A stretch of 64,000 nucleotides of DNA from Micromonospora sp. WMMD1128 (GCF_027497235.1 NZ_CP114902.1:1129501-1193500); one strand, 5' to 3'; numbered from the stretch's first letter, positions 18,604 to 27,067 are shown. Numbers and translations: made by a program. Notes: generated from the letters alone by a model not told the origin.

Positions 18604-20306
18604 GGCGCATCCGCCCCTCGGTTCGGCGGTGACGGCGGCAGCCCCGGCCCGGGACTGCTCGGCTGGGCGGATCCGGCCGGGTGGCTCGGCTGGGCGGATC
18701 CGGCCGGGTGGCTCGGCTGGGCGGATCCGGCCGGGTGGCTCGGCTGGGCGGACCCGGAAGGGTGGCTCGGCTGGGCGGATCCGGCCGGGTGGCTCGGCTG
18801 GGCGGATCCGGGAGGGTGTCCCGGCTGGGCGGTCCTGGAAGGATGAATCGGCTGGGTGGCCCCGGAAGGGTGGCTCGGCGCGGGGGACACGGTCGGGTGG
18901 TCCAGGGTGAGCGTCCGGTCGGCCAGCGCGGCCACGAAGTCCGCGTCGTGGGTCACCGTGACGATGCCGTGGCCGGCGTCGCGCAGCTCGGCCAGCAGGT
19001 CGACCAGCTCCAGCCACGTCCGCCGGTCCTGGCCGAACGTGGGCTCGTCACAGATCAGCAGGCGGGGCGCGGTGGCCAGGGCGGTCGCCACGCTCAGCCG
19101 CCGCGCCTCGCCGCCGGAGAGGGTGTACGGGTTGGCGCCGGCGAGCCGGTCCAGCCGCAGCCGGTGCAGCAGCGCGTCCACGGTGGCGGTGACCTCCGCA
19201 TCGGTCCGGCCGGTCCGGCGCGGCCCGAGGGCCAGTTCGTCGCGGACGGTGCCGGTGACGAACTGGTGCTCGGGGTCCTGGAAGACCGAGCCGATCCGCC
19301 CGGCCAGCGCGGGTGCCCGCCACCGGTGCGGGGAAGTACGCGCGTCCCGGCCGGCAAGTGCGGCGGAGGCGGTGACCGTGCCGGCGCCGGGGCGGGTCAG
19401 GCCGCCGAGGAGCAGCGCCAGCGTGGACTTGCCGACGCCGTTGGGGCCGAGCACGGCGAGCGCCTCGCCGGCGCGTACCCGAAGGTCGGTGGGGGCCAGC
19501 CGGGGCGGCAGGCCGAGCCGGTCGGCGGTGAGCAGCACGTCCCCGGGTGGTGTGGTGGCGTGTCGCGGCGGCGTGGTGTGCCCGGGGACCCAGACCCCGG
19601 CGGCGGCCAGCGCCTCGCCGTGCGCGGCGAACACCGCCTCGGGTGGGCCGTCGGCCCGCACCCCGCCACCGGGTTCCAGCACCACCACCCGGTCGATCAG
19701 CGGCAGCGCCTCGGTGACCCGGTGCTCGACCAGGATCAGTGTGGTGTCCGGGTCGACGGCGTCGGCGACGGCGCGGCGGATCAGCGCGGCGCCGGCCGGG
19801 TCGAGGTTGGCGGTGGGTTCGTCGAGCAGCAGCAGCCCGGGCCGCAGCGCGAGCGCCCCGGCGAGGGCGAGCCGTTGCTGTTCGCCGCCGCTGAGCGCGG
19901 CGGTGGGGCGGTCCCGGTGGTAGGGGAAGCCGACCCGGCGCAGCGCCTCGTCGACCCGGGGCCAGATCTCCTCGGCGGGCACGCCCCGGTTCTCCAGCCC
20001 GAACGCGACGTCGTCGCCGGAGCGGGCCATCACGAGCTGGGTCTCCGGGTCCTGGAAGAGCACGCCGACGCGCTCGCGGGCCTTGCGCGGGTCCAGCCCG
20101 TCGATCTCGACGGTGCCATCCTGCTCGCCGGAGTCCTCGGGCAGCAGCCCGGCCAGCGCCGCCAGCAGCGTGCTCTTGCCGGCCCCGGAGGCACCGAGCA
20201 GCAGCACCCGCTCCCCGCTCTCGACGCGCAGGTCCACCCCGCGCAGAGCCCAGCGTCTGCGCCCCCCGTGCCGCCACCCGAACCCCCGCAGCACCACCCC
20301 ACTCAC
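18600..20306 (-). CDS. ykoD: ECF transporter double ATPase (YkoD type) with repeat tail
   Basis: 568-aa fusion of two ABC ATPases. Domain 1 (residues ~1-230) has Walker A LLGASGAGKSTLLAALAG, signature LSGGEQQRLALAGAL and Walker B LLLDEPTANLDP. Domain 2 (~255-470) has VLGPNGVGKSTLALLLGG, LSGGEARRLSVATAL and LLICDEPTFGQD. The last ~95 residues are tandem 9-residue units (QPSHPAGSA), absent from typical homologues. Start is GTG 20306; its stop overlaps ykoC. It powers YkoE/YkoC import. Confidence 0.9.
   Translation of the reverse strand: MSGVVLRGFGWRHGGRRRWALRGVDLRVESGERVLLLGASGAGKSTLLAALAGLLPEDSGEQDGTVEIDGLDPRKARERVGVLFQDPETQLVMARSGDDVAFGLENRGVPAEEIWPRVDEALRRVGFPYHRDRPTAALSGGEQQRLALAGALALRPGLLLLDEPTANLDPAGAALIRRAVADAVDPDTTLILVEHRVTEALPLIDRVVVLEPGGGVRADGPPEAVFAAHGEALAAAGVWVPGHTTPPRHATTPPGDVLLTADRLGLPPRLAPTDLRVRAGEALAVLGPNGVGKSTLALLLGGLTRPGAGTVTASAALAGRDARTSPHRWRAPALAGRIGSVFQDPEHQFVTGTVRDELALGPRRTGRTDAEVTATVDALLHRLRLDRLAGANPYTLSGGEARRLSVATALATAPRLLICDEPTFGQDRRTWLELVDLLAELRDAGHGIVTVTHDADFVAALADRTLTLDHPTVSPAPSHPSGATQPIHPSRTAQPGHPPGSAQPSHPAGSAQPSHPSGSAQPSHPAGSAQPSHPAGSAQPSHPAGSAQPSSPGPGLPPSPPNRGADAP
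18654..18873. repeat. 27-bp tandem repeat inside ykoD
   Basis: About eight units of 27 bp (CTCGGCTGGGCGGATCCGGC then CGGGTGG), some with substitutions, encoding QPSHPAGSA in the YkoD tail. In-frame period means copy-number change would keep the reading frame. Not a CRISPR array: units are contiguous with no spacers. Confidence 0.9.
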
Positions 20307-20327
20307 CGCTCCACCCCCTCTGCCTCG

Positions 20328-20386
20328 TCGATCATGAAGTTGACGGCATCACAACGCGCTGAAATCACCGTCAACTTCATGATCGA
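20328..20386. repeat. Palindrome 5, 19-bp arms TCGATCATGAAGTTGACGG
   Basis: Perfect 19-bp arms at 20328-20346 and 20368-20386 around a 21-nt loop, between ykoE and ykoD. It shares the GATCATGAAGTTG core with the palindrome at 17311. In this position it could reduce readthrough from ykoE to ykoD or protect the ykoE message. Confidence 0.85.
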
Positions 20387-20400
20387 CAGCGGGATACCCG

Positions 20401-20991
20401 TCAGATCAGGGCTCGGTCGCGGCCGGCGGGGAAGCGGTCCAGGACGCCGGTGTTGGCCAGGGCGCGGGTCAGGACGTGGGCGCCGACGCCCGCGATGATC
20501 GTGGCGCTGGCGATGGTGATCAGGGCGTAGGGGATGCGGTAGTTGGTCAGGTCGTATGCCTTGTTCCAGTAGACGAAGTCGAAGATGGCCGCGCCGAGAC
20601 CGGTGAGCGCGCCGGCAAGCGTCGCCACCGGCAGCTTGAACGAGCGGTAGCGGAACGCGGCGAACGCCAGCTCGGCGCCGATGCCCTGCATCAGGCCCTG
20701 GAGGATCACGATGCCGGCCCACTGGCTGCCCAGCAGCGCGGAGACGATCGCGGCCACCGTCTCGCAGTAGAGCGCCGCGCCCGGCTTGCGAATGATCAGG
20801 CCGGCGAGCACCGCCGGGATCAGCCACACGCCGTAGAGCACCGCCTGCGCCGGCGGGAAGAACGCGAACGCCGCGTCGGTGGCGCTCCAGAGCAGGCCCC
20901 AGGCCCAGAAGACGACGCCGAAGGCGACGGCGATCACCGAGGCGACGACGATGTCGACGGTACGCCAGCGGTTGCTGTCGGTGTGGTTCAT
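20401..20991 (-). CDS. ykoE: ECF substrate-binding (S) component YkoE, HMP/thiamine
   Basis: 196-aa membrane protein of the YkoE family. Recognisable parts are FWAWGLLWSATDAAFAFFP, YGVWLIPAVLAGLIIRKPGAA, and GSQWAGIVILQGLMQGIGAE followed by LAFAAFRYRSF, with about six hydrophobic helices. YkoE proteins give the ECF transporter specificity for thiamine or its hydroxymethylpyrimidine part. The TPP riboswitch 90 bp upstream supports this directly. First gene of ykoE-ykoD-ykoC. Confidence 0.92.
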   Translation of the reverse strand: MNHTDSNRWRTVDIVVASVIAVAFGVVFWAWGLLWSATDAAFAFFPPAQAVLYGVWLIPAVLAGLIIRKPGAALYCETVAAIVSALLGSQWAGIVILQGLMQGIGAELAFAAFRYRSFKLPVATLAGALTGLGAAIFDFVYWNKAYDLTNYRIPYALITIASATIIAGVGAHVLTRALANTGVLDRFPAGRDRALI

Positions 20992-21081
20992 GCGGACTCC
21001 CAGTTCGTGGTGCGGAACCAGGAGAAGACGCACGCCGCGCCCGGAATGTGCCCGGACGTCGACGCGGCTGGAGGTCGACCG

Positions 21082-21168
<87 letters not shown>

Positions 21169-21250
21169 ATGTGAAGTTGTCTCAACGGCAGACGCTAGCA
21201 CCGATGTCGGGGCCAGGCCCAGCAGGGCGCGGGTCGGTATGGTGGCGATC

Positions 21251-22087
21251 ATGCGGGTCGAGGCGCGGGATCTGACATTCGAGGTACGCACCGGCGGCCC
21301 CGAGGGCGGCGATCCGGTCCTGCTGCTGCACGGCTTCCCGCAGCACGCCGGCGAGTGGGATGCGGTGACGCCCGCGCTGCACGCCGCCGGGCTGCGCACG
21401 TACGCCCTCGACCAGCGCGGATACTCGCCCGGCGCACGGCCGGACGCCGTCGAGGCGTACCGCATCCCGGAGCTGGTGGCCGACGCGGCGGCCGTGCTGG
21501 ACGCGCTCGGGGTGACCACCGCGCACCTGGTCGGCCACGACTGGGGCGCGATCGTGGCCTGGGGCCTGGCCGCGGCGCACCCGGAGCGGGTGCGGACGCT
21601 TACCGCGGTGTCGGTGCCGCACCCGGCCGCGATGGGGCATGCGCTCGCCACCGATCCGCGGCAGAAGGCGAAGTCCGCCTACATGGCGTTGTTCCGGATG
21701 CCGGGCAAGGCCGAGACGGTGCTGCTGGCGTTGCGCGGGGCCGCGCTGCGCCGGCTGCTGCGCGGGGTCGGCGACGCGGACGCGGTGGCCCGCTACGCCG
21801 AGCCGATGCGCGAGCCGGGCGCGCTCACCGTCGCGCTGAACTGGTACCGGGCGATGAGCGGGTCGGACATGAAGGCGGTCGGCCCGGTGGCGGCGCCGAC
21901 CACGTACGTCTGGAGCGAGAAGGACGTGGCGATCGGCCGGACCGCCGCCGAGGCGTGCGCGGCGCACGTCACCGGCGACTACCGCTTCGTGACGCTTCCC
22001 GGCGTCAGCCACTGGATCCCCGACGAGGCCCCCGGCCCGCTGGCCGAGGCGATCCTGGCCCGGGTGCGAGGAACGGAGCAGACATGA
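21251..22087 (+). CDS. Alpha/beta hydrolase, epoxide hydrolase-like
   Basis: 278-aa alpha/beta hydrolase. HGFP (oxyanion region) is at residue ~28, the nucleophile elbow is GHDWGA with Asp as nucleophile, as in epoxide hydrolases and haloalkane dehalogenases, and the catalytic His is in GVSHWIPDEAP near the end. Start ATG 21251: TATGGT lies 7 nt upstream, consistent with a leaderless transcript; an in-frame ATG at 21239 would add four residues. It is divergent from the riboswitch-controlled ykoE operon and overlaps the next gene by 4 bp. Confidence 0.85.
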   Translation: MRVEARDLTFEVRTGGPEGGDPVLLLHGFPQHAGEWDAVTPALHAAGLRTYALDQRGYSPGARPDAVEAYRIPELVADAAAVLDALGVTTAHLVGHDWGAIVAWGLAAAHPERVRTLTAVSVPHPAAMGHALATDPRQKAKSAYMALFRMPGKAETVLLALRGAALRRLLRGVGDADAVARYAEPMREPGALTVALNWYRAMSGSDMKAVGPVAAPTTYVWSEKDVAIGRTAAEACAAHVTGDYRFVTLPGVSHWIPDEAPGPLAEAILARVRGTEQT

Positions 22088-22833
22088 CGGTGAGCGCCCA
22101 GGCGTACCTGGCCACGGTGACCGAGATGATGGGCCGGGTGGCCGCCGAGCAGCGGGAGAACGTGGCCGCGGCGGCCGACCTGATCGCCGCGGCGGTACGC
22201 GCCGACGGGGTGGTGCACGCCTTCGGCACCGGGCACTCGGAGGCGCTCGCCATGGAGATCGCCGGCCGCGCCGGCGGACTGGTGCCCACCAACCGGATCG
22301 CGCTGCGTGACCTGGTGCTCGTCGGGGGTGAGCCGGCCGACGTGCTCGGCCCGAAGCTGGAACGCGAGCCGGCTGTGGCGCACCGCCTCTACGAGCTGGC
22401 CCCGGTCCGGCCGCCGGACGTGTTCGTGCTGGCCTCCAACTCGGGCGTGAACGGGGCGATGGTCGAGTTCGCGTCCGTGGTGAAGGAACACGGGCACGGT
22501 CTGGTGGCGGTCACCTCGGCCCGGCACTCGGCCCGGATGACCTCGCGGCATCCGTCCGGCCGCAAGCTCGCCGACTTCGCCGACGTGGTGCTGGACAACG
22601 GCGCCCCGTACGGCGACGCCACGCTGCCGCTGCCCGACGGTGGCGCGGTCGGCGCGGTCTCCTCGATCACCGCCGCGCTGCTGGCCCAGCAGATCACCGT
22701 CGAGGTGGTGGCCCGGCTGGTGGCTGCGGGGGAGCGTCCGCCGGTCTACCTGTCGGCGAACATCGCCGGCGGGGACGAGCACAACGCCGAGTGGGAGGCC
22801 CGGTACGCGGGCCGGATCCGCCGGGGTTCCTGA
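22084..22833 (+). CDS. SIS domain protein (UPF0309-like sugar isomerase family)
   Basis: 249-aa protein with a sugar-isomerase (SIS) domain: VHAFGTGHSEALAMEIAGRAGGL (phosphosugar-binding Ser/Thr loop), FVLASNSGVNGAMVEFA and VAVTSARHSARM. Related to uncharacterised UPF0309 proteins and to phosphoheptose isomerases; the substrate is unknown. ATG start overlaps the hydrolase stop (ATGA), so the pair is coupled. Confidence 0.85.
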   Translation: MTVSAQAYLATVTEMMGRVAAEQRENVAAAADLIAAAVRADGVVHAFGTGHSEALAMEIAGRAGGLVPTNRIALRDLVLVGGEPADVLGPKLEREPAVAHRLYELAPVRPPDVFVLASNSGVNGAMVEFASVVKEHGHGLVAVTSARHSARMTSRHPSGRKLADFADVVLDNGAPYGDATLPLPDGGAVGAVSSITAALLAQQITVEVVARLVAAGERPPVYLSANIAGGDEHNAEWEARYAGRIRRGS

Positions 22834-22924
22834 GTCGGTTTCGTGATCATCTGAACCGGGCACAGGCGCTGCTGCCGGCGGGCGTTCACCCGCCGGCCGT
22901 GCCGTCTTCACCGGAGGTTCACGA

Positions 22925-23428
22925 GTGTCCAAGGAATCCGAGAAGCAGCGTTGGCAGCGCAACTTCGCCGACCTGCTCCAGGAGCTGCGCGTGGCGCAGA
23001 CCGGTGTGCAGATCCTTTTCGCCTTCCTGCTGACCATGCCGTTCAGCAACGCGTTCAACCGAACCACCGACTTCCAGCGCGACGTCTACGTCGTGGCGCT
23101 GCTGGCCGCCGCCGCTGCCGCCGCGATGATCATCTCGCCGGTGGCGTTCCACCGGGCGCTGTTCCGCCAGGGGCGCAAGCCGGAGTTGGTGCGCTTCGCC
23201 CACCGGATGGCTACCGGCGGCCTGTTCTTCATGCTGATCGCGATGGTCAGCGCGGTCCTGCTGGTCACCGACTTCGTGCTGGACCGGCCGATCGCGTTCC
23301 TGCTCAGCGCGCTCACCGGGATCTGGTTCCTGCTCTTCTGGGCGATCCTGCCGTTCAGCCGCCGCAACTGGGGCGACGACGACATCGACGATGACGACGA
23401 CGACCCGGCGACGTTGACCGCCGGCTGA
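22925..23428 (+). CDS. DUF6328-type small membrane protein
   Basis: 167-aa protein with a soluble start (SEKQRWQRNFADLLQELRVAQTGVQILFAF; first part), four hydrophobic segments and an acidic C-terminal tail (DDDIDDDDDD). The pattern matches a family of actinobacterial membrane proteins I know as DUF6328; function unknown. GTG start with GGAGG a few bases upstream. A strong dyad follows the stop. Confidence 0.75.
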   Translation: MSKESEKQRWQRNFADLLQELRVAQTGVQILFAFLLTMPFSNAFNRTTDFQRDVYVVALLAAAAAAAMIISPVAFHRALFRQGRKPELVRFAHRMATGGLFFMLIAMVSAVLLVTDFVLDRPIAFLLSALTGIWFLLFWAILPFSRRNWGDDDIDDDDDDPATLTAG

Positions 23429-23453
23429 CGGTCCGCCAAATCGGACGTGCACG

Positions 23454-23490
23454 CGACGCTACCCCTGGGTAACACCCGGGGGTAGCGTCG
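23454..23490. terminator. Strong dyad: terminator or operator before the acyl-CoA dehydrogenase gene
   Basis: 12-bp perfect arms (CGACGCTACCCC) at 23454-23465 and 23479-23490; the 13-nt centre TGGGTAACACCCG can pair further. It follows the DUF6328 stop by 26 bp and lies 39 bp before GTG 23529. It may terminate the upstream gene, but the location and the TACCC/GGGTA symmetry also fit an operator for a TetR-like regulator. Confidence 0.6.
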
Positions 23491-23528
23491 ATTTCGTCGC
23501 ATCCGGACCGACCATCCAGGAGGCAGCC

Positions 23529-25478
23529 GTGACCACGACACAGAACAACGCCGACGGGGCGGGGCCGCTGCCCGGCGAGGCCGGCCAGGTCTCGGAGAAG
23601 GAGGCCCGTCAGGTCGCCGAGGCGGCCCGCGAGGCGGCCTGGGACCGCCCCAGCTTCGGCAAGGAGCTCTTCCTCGGCCGGTTCCGGCTCGACCTGATCA
23701 ACCCGTGGCCCCGGTCCGACCCGGACGACGTGGCCCGCGCCGACGAGTTCCTCGGCGCGTTCGGGGCCTACCTGGGCAGCGAGGTGGACGGCGCGGCGAT
23801 CGAGCGCGACGCGCGCATCCCGGACGAGGTGTTCCACGGGATGGCCCGGCTCGGCGCCTTCGGCATGAAGATCGACCGCAGGTACGGCGGCCTCGGGCTG
23901 AGCAACCTGCACTACTGCCGGGCGCTGATGCTCGCCGGCTCGGTGAACCCGGCGATCGGCGCGCTGCTCTCCGCGCACCAGTCGATCGGCGTGCCGCAGC
24001 CGCTGAAGATGTTCGGCACGGCCGAGCAGAAGCAGCGTTTCCTGCCCCGGCTGGCCGCCGGCGAGGTGTCCGCGTTCCTGCTCACCGAGCCGGATGTCGG
24101 CTCCGACCCGGCCCGGCTCGCCACCACCGCCGAGCCGACCGCCGACGGCGCCGGCTACCGCCTCAACGGGGTGAAGCTCTGGGCCACCAACGGCACCGTG
24201 GCCACGCTGCTCGTGGTGATGGCCCGGGTGCCGGCCGCGGAGGGCCGTCGCGGCGGGATCACCGCCTTCGTGGTGGAGGGCGACAGCGACGGCATCACGG
24301 TGGAGCGGCGCAACTCCTTCGTCGGGCTGCGCGGCCTGGAGAACAGCCTCACCCGGTTCCACGACGTGTTCGTGCCGGCCGAGAACGTGATCGGTGGGGA
24401 GGGCAAGGGCCTGAAGATCGCGTTGACCACGCTCAACACCGGCCGGCTGTCGCTGCCGGCGATGTGCGTGGGCGCCGGCAAGTGGGCGCTCAACGTGGCC
24501 CGGGAGTGGGCCGCCGACCGGGTCCAGTGGGGCCGGCCGGTCGGCGAGCACGAGGCGGTGGCGAAGAAGCTGGCGTTCATCGCCGCCACCACCTACGCCA
24601 TGGAGTCCATGCTGGACCTGTCCTGCCTGCTCGCCGACGACGACCGCAACGACATCCGGATCGAGGCGGCGCTCGTCAAGCTCTACGCCAGCGAGATGGC
24701 CTGGCGGATCGCCGACGAGCTGATCCAGATCCGGGGTGGACGCGGCTACGAGACGGCCGAGTCGCTCGAAGCCCGGGGCGAACGCCCGGCCGCCGTCGAG
24801 CAACTCCTGCGCGACCTGCGGATCAACCGGATCTTCGAGGGCTCCACCGAGATCATGCACCTGCTGATCGCCCGCGAGGCGGTCGACGCGCACCTGTCGG
24901 TGGCCGGCGACATCATCGACCCGGACGCCGGGCTGGGCCGCAAGGCGGCAGCCGGCGCGCGGGCCGGCGCGTTCTACGCCAAGTGGCTGCCCACGCTCGC
25001 CGTCGGCAAGGGGCAGGCGCCGGGTACCTACCAGGAGTTCGGGCCGCTGGCCGGGCACCTGCGGCACGTCGAGCGGACCTCGCGCAAGCTGGCCCGCTCG
25101 ACGTTCTACGCGATGTCCCGCTGGCAGGGAAAGATGGAGCGCAAGCAGGCGTTCCTCGGCCGGGTGGTGGACATCGGCGCGGAGCTGTTCGCGATGTCCG
25201 CGGTCTGCGTCCGGGCCTACGCCGAGCGGTCCGAGCACCCGGAGAACGTCGAGCTGGCCGACCTGTTCTGCCGGCAGGCGCGACTGCGCGTCGACGAGCT
25301 GTTCACCGGCCTGTGGTCGAACACCGACGCGGTGGACGTGGCCGCCGCGAAGCGGATCGTCGCCGGCCGCTACGCCTCGGTGGAGGCCGGCGTGTTCACG
25401 CCCCCCACCGACCTGCCCTGGGTGGCCCGCTGGCAGCCCGGCCCCTCCACCGCCGACGACGTCCGCCGCCGGCTGTGA
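23529..25478 (+). CDS. Acyl-CoA dehydrogenase family protein
   Basis: 649-aa FAD enzyme, much longer than typical 380-aa short-chain enzymes and similar to very-long-chain-type members with an extra C-terminal helical domain (residues ~430-649). Typical blocks: AFLLTEPDVGSDPARLATTA (flavin and substrate contact), RGLENSLTRFHDVFVPAENVIGG, and QIRGGRGYETAESLEARG followed by RDLRINRIFEGSTEIMHLLI. It oxidises acyl-CoA to enoyl-CoA; chain length unknown. GTG start with AGGAGG 6 nt upstream. Its stop codon lies inside a 57-bp repeat. Confidence 0.9.
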   Translation: MTTTQNNADGAGPLPGEAGQVSEKEARQVAEAAREAAWDRPSFGKELFLGRFRLDLINPWPRSDPDDVARADEFLGAFGAYLGSEVDGAAIERDARIPDEVFHGMARLGAFGMKIDRRYGGLGLSNLHYCRALMLAGSVNPAIGALLSAHQSIGVPQPLKMFGTAEQKQRFLPRLAAGEVSAFLLTEPDVGSDPARLATTAEPTADGAGYRLNGVKLWATNGTVATLLVVMARVPAAEGRRGGITAFVVEGDSDGITVERRNSFVGLRGLENSLTRFHDVFVPAENVIGGEGKGLKIALTTLNTGRLSLPAMCVGAGKWALNVAREWAADRVQWGRPVGEHEAVAKKLAFIAATTYAMESMLDLSCLLADDDRNDIRIEAALVKLYASEMAWRIADELIQIRGGRGYETAESLEARGERPAAVEQLLRDLRINRIFEGSTEIMHLLIAREAVDAHLSVAGDIIDPDAGLGRKAAAGARAGAFYAKWLPTLAVGKGQAPGTYQEFGPLAGHLRHVERTSRKLARSTFYAMSRWQGKMERKQAFLGRVVDIGAELFAMSAVCVRAYAERSEHPENVELADLFCRQARLRVDELFTGLWSNTDAVDVAAAKRIVAGRYASVEAGVFTPPTDLPWVARWQPGPSTADDVRRRL

Positions 25479-25531
25479 AAGGAGGGGCCCCCGCTTAACG
25501 CTTTCGGTATAGGCGGGGGCCCCTTTTAACA
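25475..25531 (-). repeat. 57-bp intergenic repeat, copy 2 (inverted)
   Basis: Reverse-complement copy of the 57-bp element; aligns gap-free with the others. The left end (GTGAAAGG) supplies the TGA stop of the acyl-CoA dehydrogenase. The end corresponding to the promoter-like TTACAC is TTTCAC here, so promoter activity is not expected. Located between convergent genes, where it might act as terminator. Confidence 0.9.
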
Positions 25532-25535
25532 CCGC

Positions 25536-25712
25536 TCAGCGGCGGGCGACCGCCCAGGCGATCACCGCGACGAGGATCAGACCGTTGAGCGCGGCCAGCA
25601 CGAGGTACGCGGCCGGCGGAATCCTGCGGCCCTTGCGGACGAAGCTCACCAGCACGCCCGCGTAGACGAGCAGCAGCACGGCGACGACGATCAGGAAGTA
25701 CAGCACCGGCAC
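25536..25712 (-). CDS. 58-aa membrane protein
   Basis: Short gene encoding two hydrophobic segments (VLYFLIVVAVLLLVYAGVLV and YLVLAALNGLILVAVIAW) separated by a basic loop (RKGRRIPP). The GTG start lies three bases after the TAG of the upstream gene on the same strand, so the two are cotranscribed and probably coupled. Function unknown; the small hairpin-like membrane topology (both ends on the same side) is all that can be seen. Confidence 0.6.
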   Translation of the reverse strand: MPVLYFLIVVAVLLLVYAGVLVSFVRKGRRIPPAAYLVLAALNGLILVAVIAWAVARR

Positions 25713-25715
25713 ACC

Positions 25716-26321
25716 CTACCGGCCGGTGCGCAGCCCCAGCCCGCGCAACTCCAGCGCGGCGAGCGCGTCCACGGTCGCGTCGTCGCCGCGCCGCCACGCC
25801 TCGGCCACGTCCGGCGCGATCCGGTTGAGCTTCGACAGCGGCTGGCCGGCGAGCGCCCGCAACGCCAGCAGGTCCCGGCCGCCCGGCGCGGCGGACATGG
25901 CCTTCGCCGCGCCGGCCCGGCGCATCCACCGCACCCGCAGCGGCAGCCAGCCGACGAGCACCAGCCCGAGGGGGAACACCAGCACCGCCACGGTCAGCGC
26001 CACCGCGAGCTGGCCGACCAGCTCCTGCTGGTCGCGGCCGGCGTCGGCCATCGCGCGGGCGGCGTCGGCGGCCCGGGTGAAGGGCGCGGTCAGCTCGTCG
26101 CCGACAAGCGGCACCCGGCCCACCTTGCCGCCGGCCTCGGCCAGGTTGTCGGCGAGTCCGCCGCCGGCCCCCTCCAGCTTCTGCCCGGGTACGGCGAGCT
26201 TCTCCACCAGGTCGTGCACCCAGAACCCGAAGCGGATCGCCGCGTACACCCAGACGACCACGAGCAGATCGGTGAGGAGCTGGCGGAGGGCGGTCGGAAA
26301 GCGGTCGGCGTAGATCTTCAC
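25716..26321 (-). CDS. Hypothetical membrane protein, conserved position next to zur
   Basis: 201-aa protein: an N-terminal membrane segment (LLVVVWVYAAIRFGFWVHDLV), an extracytoplasmic amphipathic stretch (residues ~40-95), a second membrane segment (VALTVAVLVFPLGLVLVGWLPL) and a cytosolic tail. GTG start at 26321 (VKIYADRF); longer in-frame starts look poorly conserved. Function unknown. It follows the zur gene by 45 bp on the same strand and continues into the 58-aa gene. Confidence 0.6.
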   Translation of the reverse strand: MKIYADRFPTALRQLLTDLLVVVWVYAAIRFGFWVHDLVEKLAVPGQKLEGAGGGLADNLAEAGGKVGRVPLVGDELTAPFTRAADAARAMADAGRDQQELVGQLAVALTVAVLVFPLGLVLVGWLPLRVRWMRRAGAAKAMSAAPGGRDLLALRALAGQPLSKLNRIAPDVAEAWRRGDDATVDALAALELRGLGLRTGR

Positions 26322-26366
26322 GCCGCACAGCCTGCCACGGCGTGGCCGCGGCGGCACCGGTCGGTT

Positions 26367-26762
26367 TTACCGGCCGGCGCAGGCCGGACAGGTGCCGAAG
26401 ATCTCCAGGGTGTGGCTGACCTCGGTGAAGCCGTGCTCGGCGGAGATCCGGTCCGCCCACTTCTCCACCGCCGGGCCGGCCACCTCGACGGTACGACCGC
26501 AGCCCCGGCACACCAGATGGTGGTGGTGGCCGCCGCTGCACCGCCGGTAGAGGTGCTCGCCGCCCGGCGGGCGCATCACGTCGATCTCGTCGGCGTCGGC
26601 GAGCGCCTGCAACGTCCGGTAGACCGTGGTCAACCCGATCCGGTCGCCGCGCCGGCGCAGCATGGCGTGCAGGTCCTGGGCGCTGTGGAAGCCCTCGACC
26701 TCGTCCAGCAGGGCGCTCACCGCGCTGCGCTGCCGGGTGGTGCGTGGGGTGCCGGTGGTCAT
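26367..26762 (-). CDS. zur: Fur family transcriptional regulator, zinc-type (Zur)
   Basis: 131-aa Fur-family repressor. The winged helix has RIGLTTVYRTLQALADA, the metal-binding hinge SGGHHHHLVCRGCG, and the structural zinc site is formed by CRGC and CPAC. Position after an ArsR (SmtB-like) gene and znuB, and the presence of a Zur box before znuA, identify zinc as the ligand. The ATG overlaps the arsR stop (ATGA). Same smtB-zur pair as Rv2358-Rv2359. Confidence 0.92.
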   Translation of the reverse strand: MTTGTPRTTRQRSAVSALLDEVEGFHSAQDLHAMLRRRGDRIGLTTVYRTLQALADADEIDVMRPPGGEHLYRRCSGGHHHHLVCRGCGRTVEVAGPAVEKWADRISAEHGFTEVSHTLEIFGTCPACAGR

Positions 26763-27061
26763 GCCGGTCCCTCCCCGGCGTGGCTGACCGCGTCCGCCAC
26801 GATGTGCGCGACGTGCTCGTCGACCAGGGCGTACGCGATCTCCCGACCGCGCCGGGAGCCGCGCACCACGCCGGCCCCGCGCAGCACCCGCAGGTGCTGG
26901 GAGACGAGTGGCTGGGGCGCGCCGAGCTTCTCGACCAGCTCGTGCACGCAGCGCTCGCCCTCGGCCAGCTCGCTCACGATGGCGAGCCGGATCGGGGCGG
27001 AGAGGGCGCGCAGCAGATCCCCCGCGCCCTCGAAGACGTCGTACCCGTTGGAGCCGGTCAC
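26759..27061 (-). CDS. ArsR/SmtB family metalloregulator
   Basis: 100-aa winged-helix repressor. HTH: LGAPQPLVSQHLRVLRGAGVV. The last helix carries D-x-H-x10-H-x2-E (DEHVAHIVADAVSHAGE), the classic alpha-5 zinc site of SmtB/CzrA/ZiaR proteins, so it should release DNA when zinc is high. GTG start at 27061 with no ribosome site; a TATCGT -10-like element sits 6 nt upstream. It is 34 bp after znuB and coupled to zur, giving opposed zinc sensors in one operon. Confidence 0.9.
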   Translation of the reverse strand: MTGSNGYDVFEGAGDLLRALSAPIRLAIVSELAEGERCVHELVEKLGAPQPLVSQHLRVLRGAGVVRGSRRGREIAYALVDEHVAHIVADAVSHAGEGPA

Positions 27062-27067
27062 CCCGTA

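Noticed and set aside
18654..18873. Possible CRISPR array
   Set aside because: 27-bp units are contiguous without spacers and are in frame within ykoD.
17803..20991. Cobalt/nickel ECF transporter interpretation
   Set aside because: The S component is YkoE-like and a TPP riboswitch controls the operon, so thiamine/HMP is far more likely.
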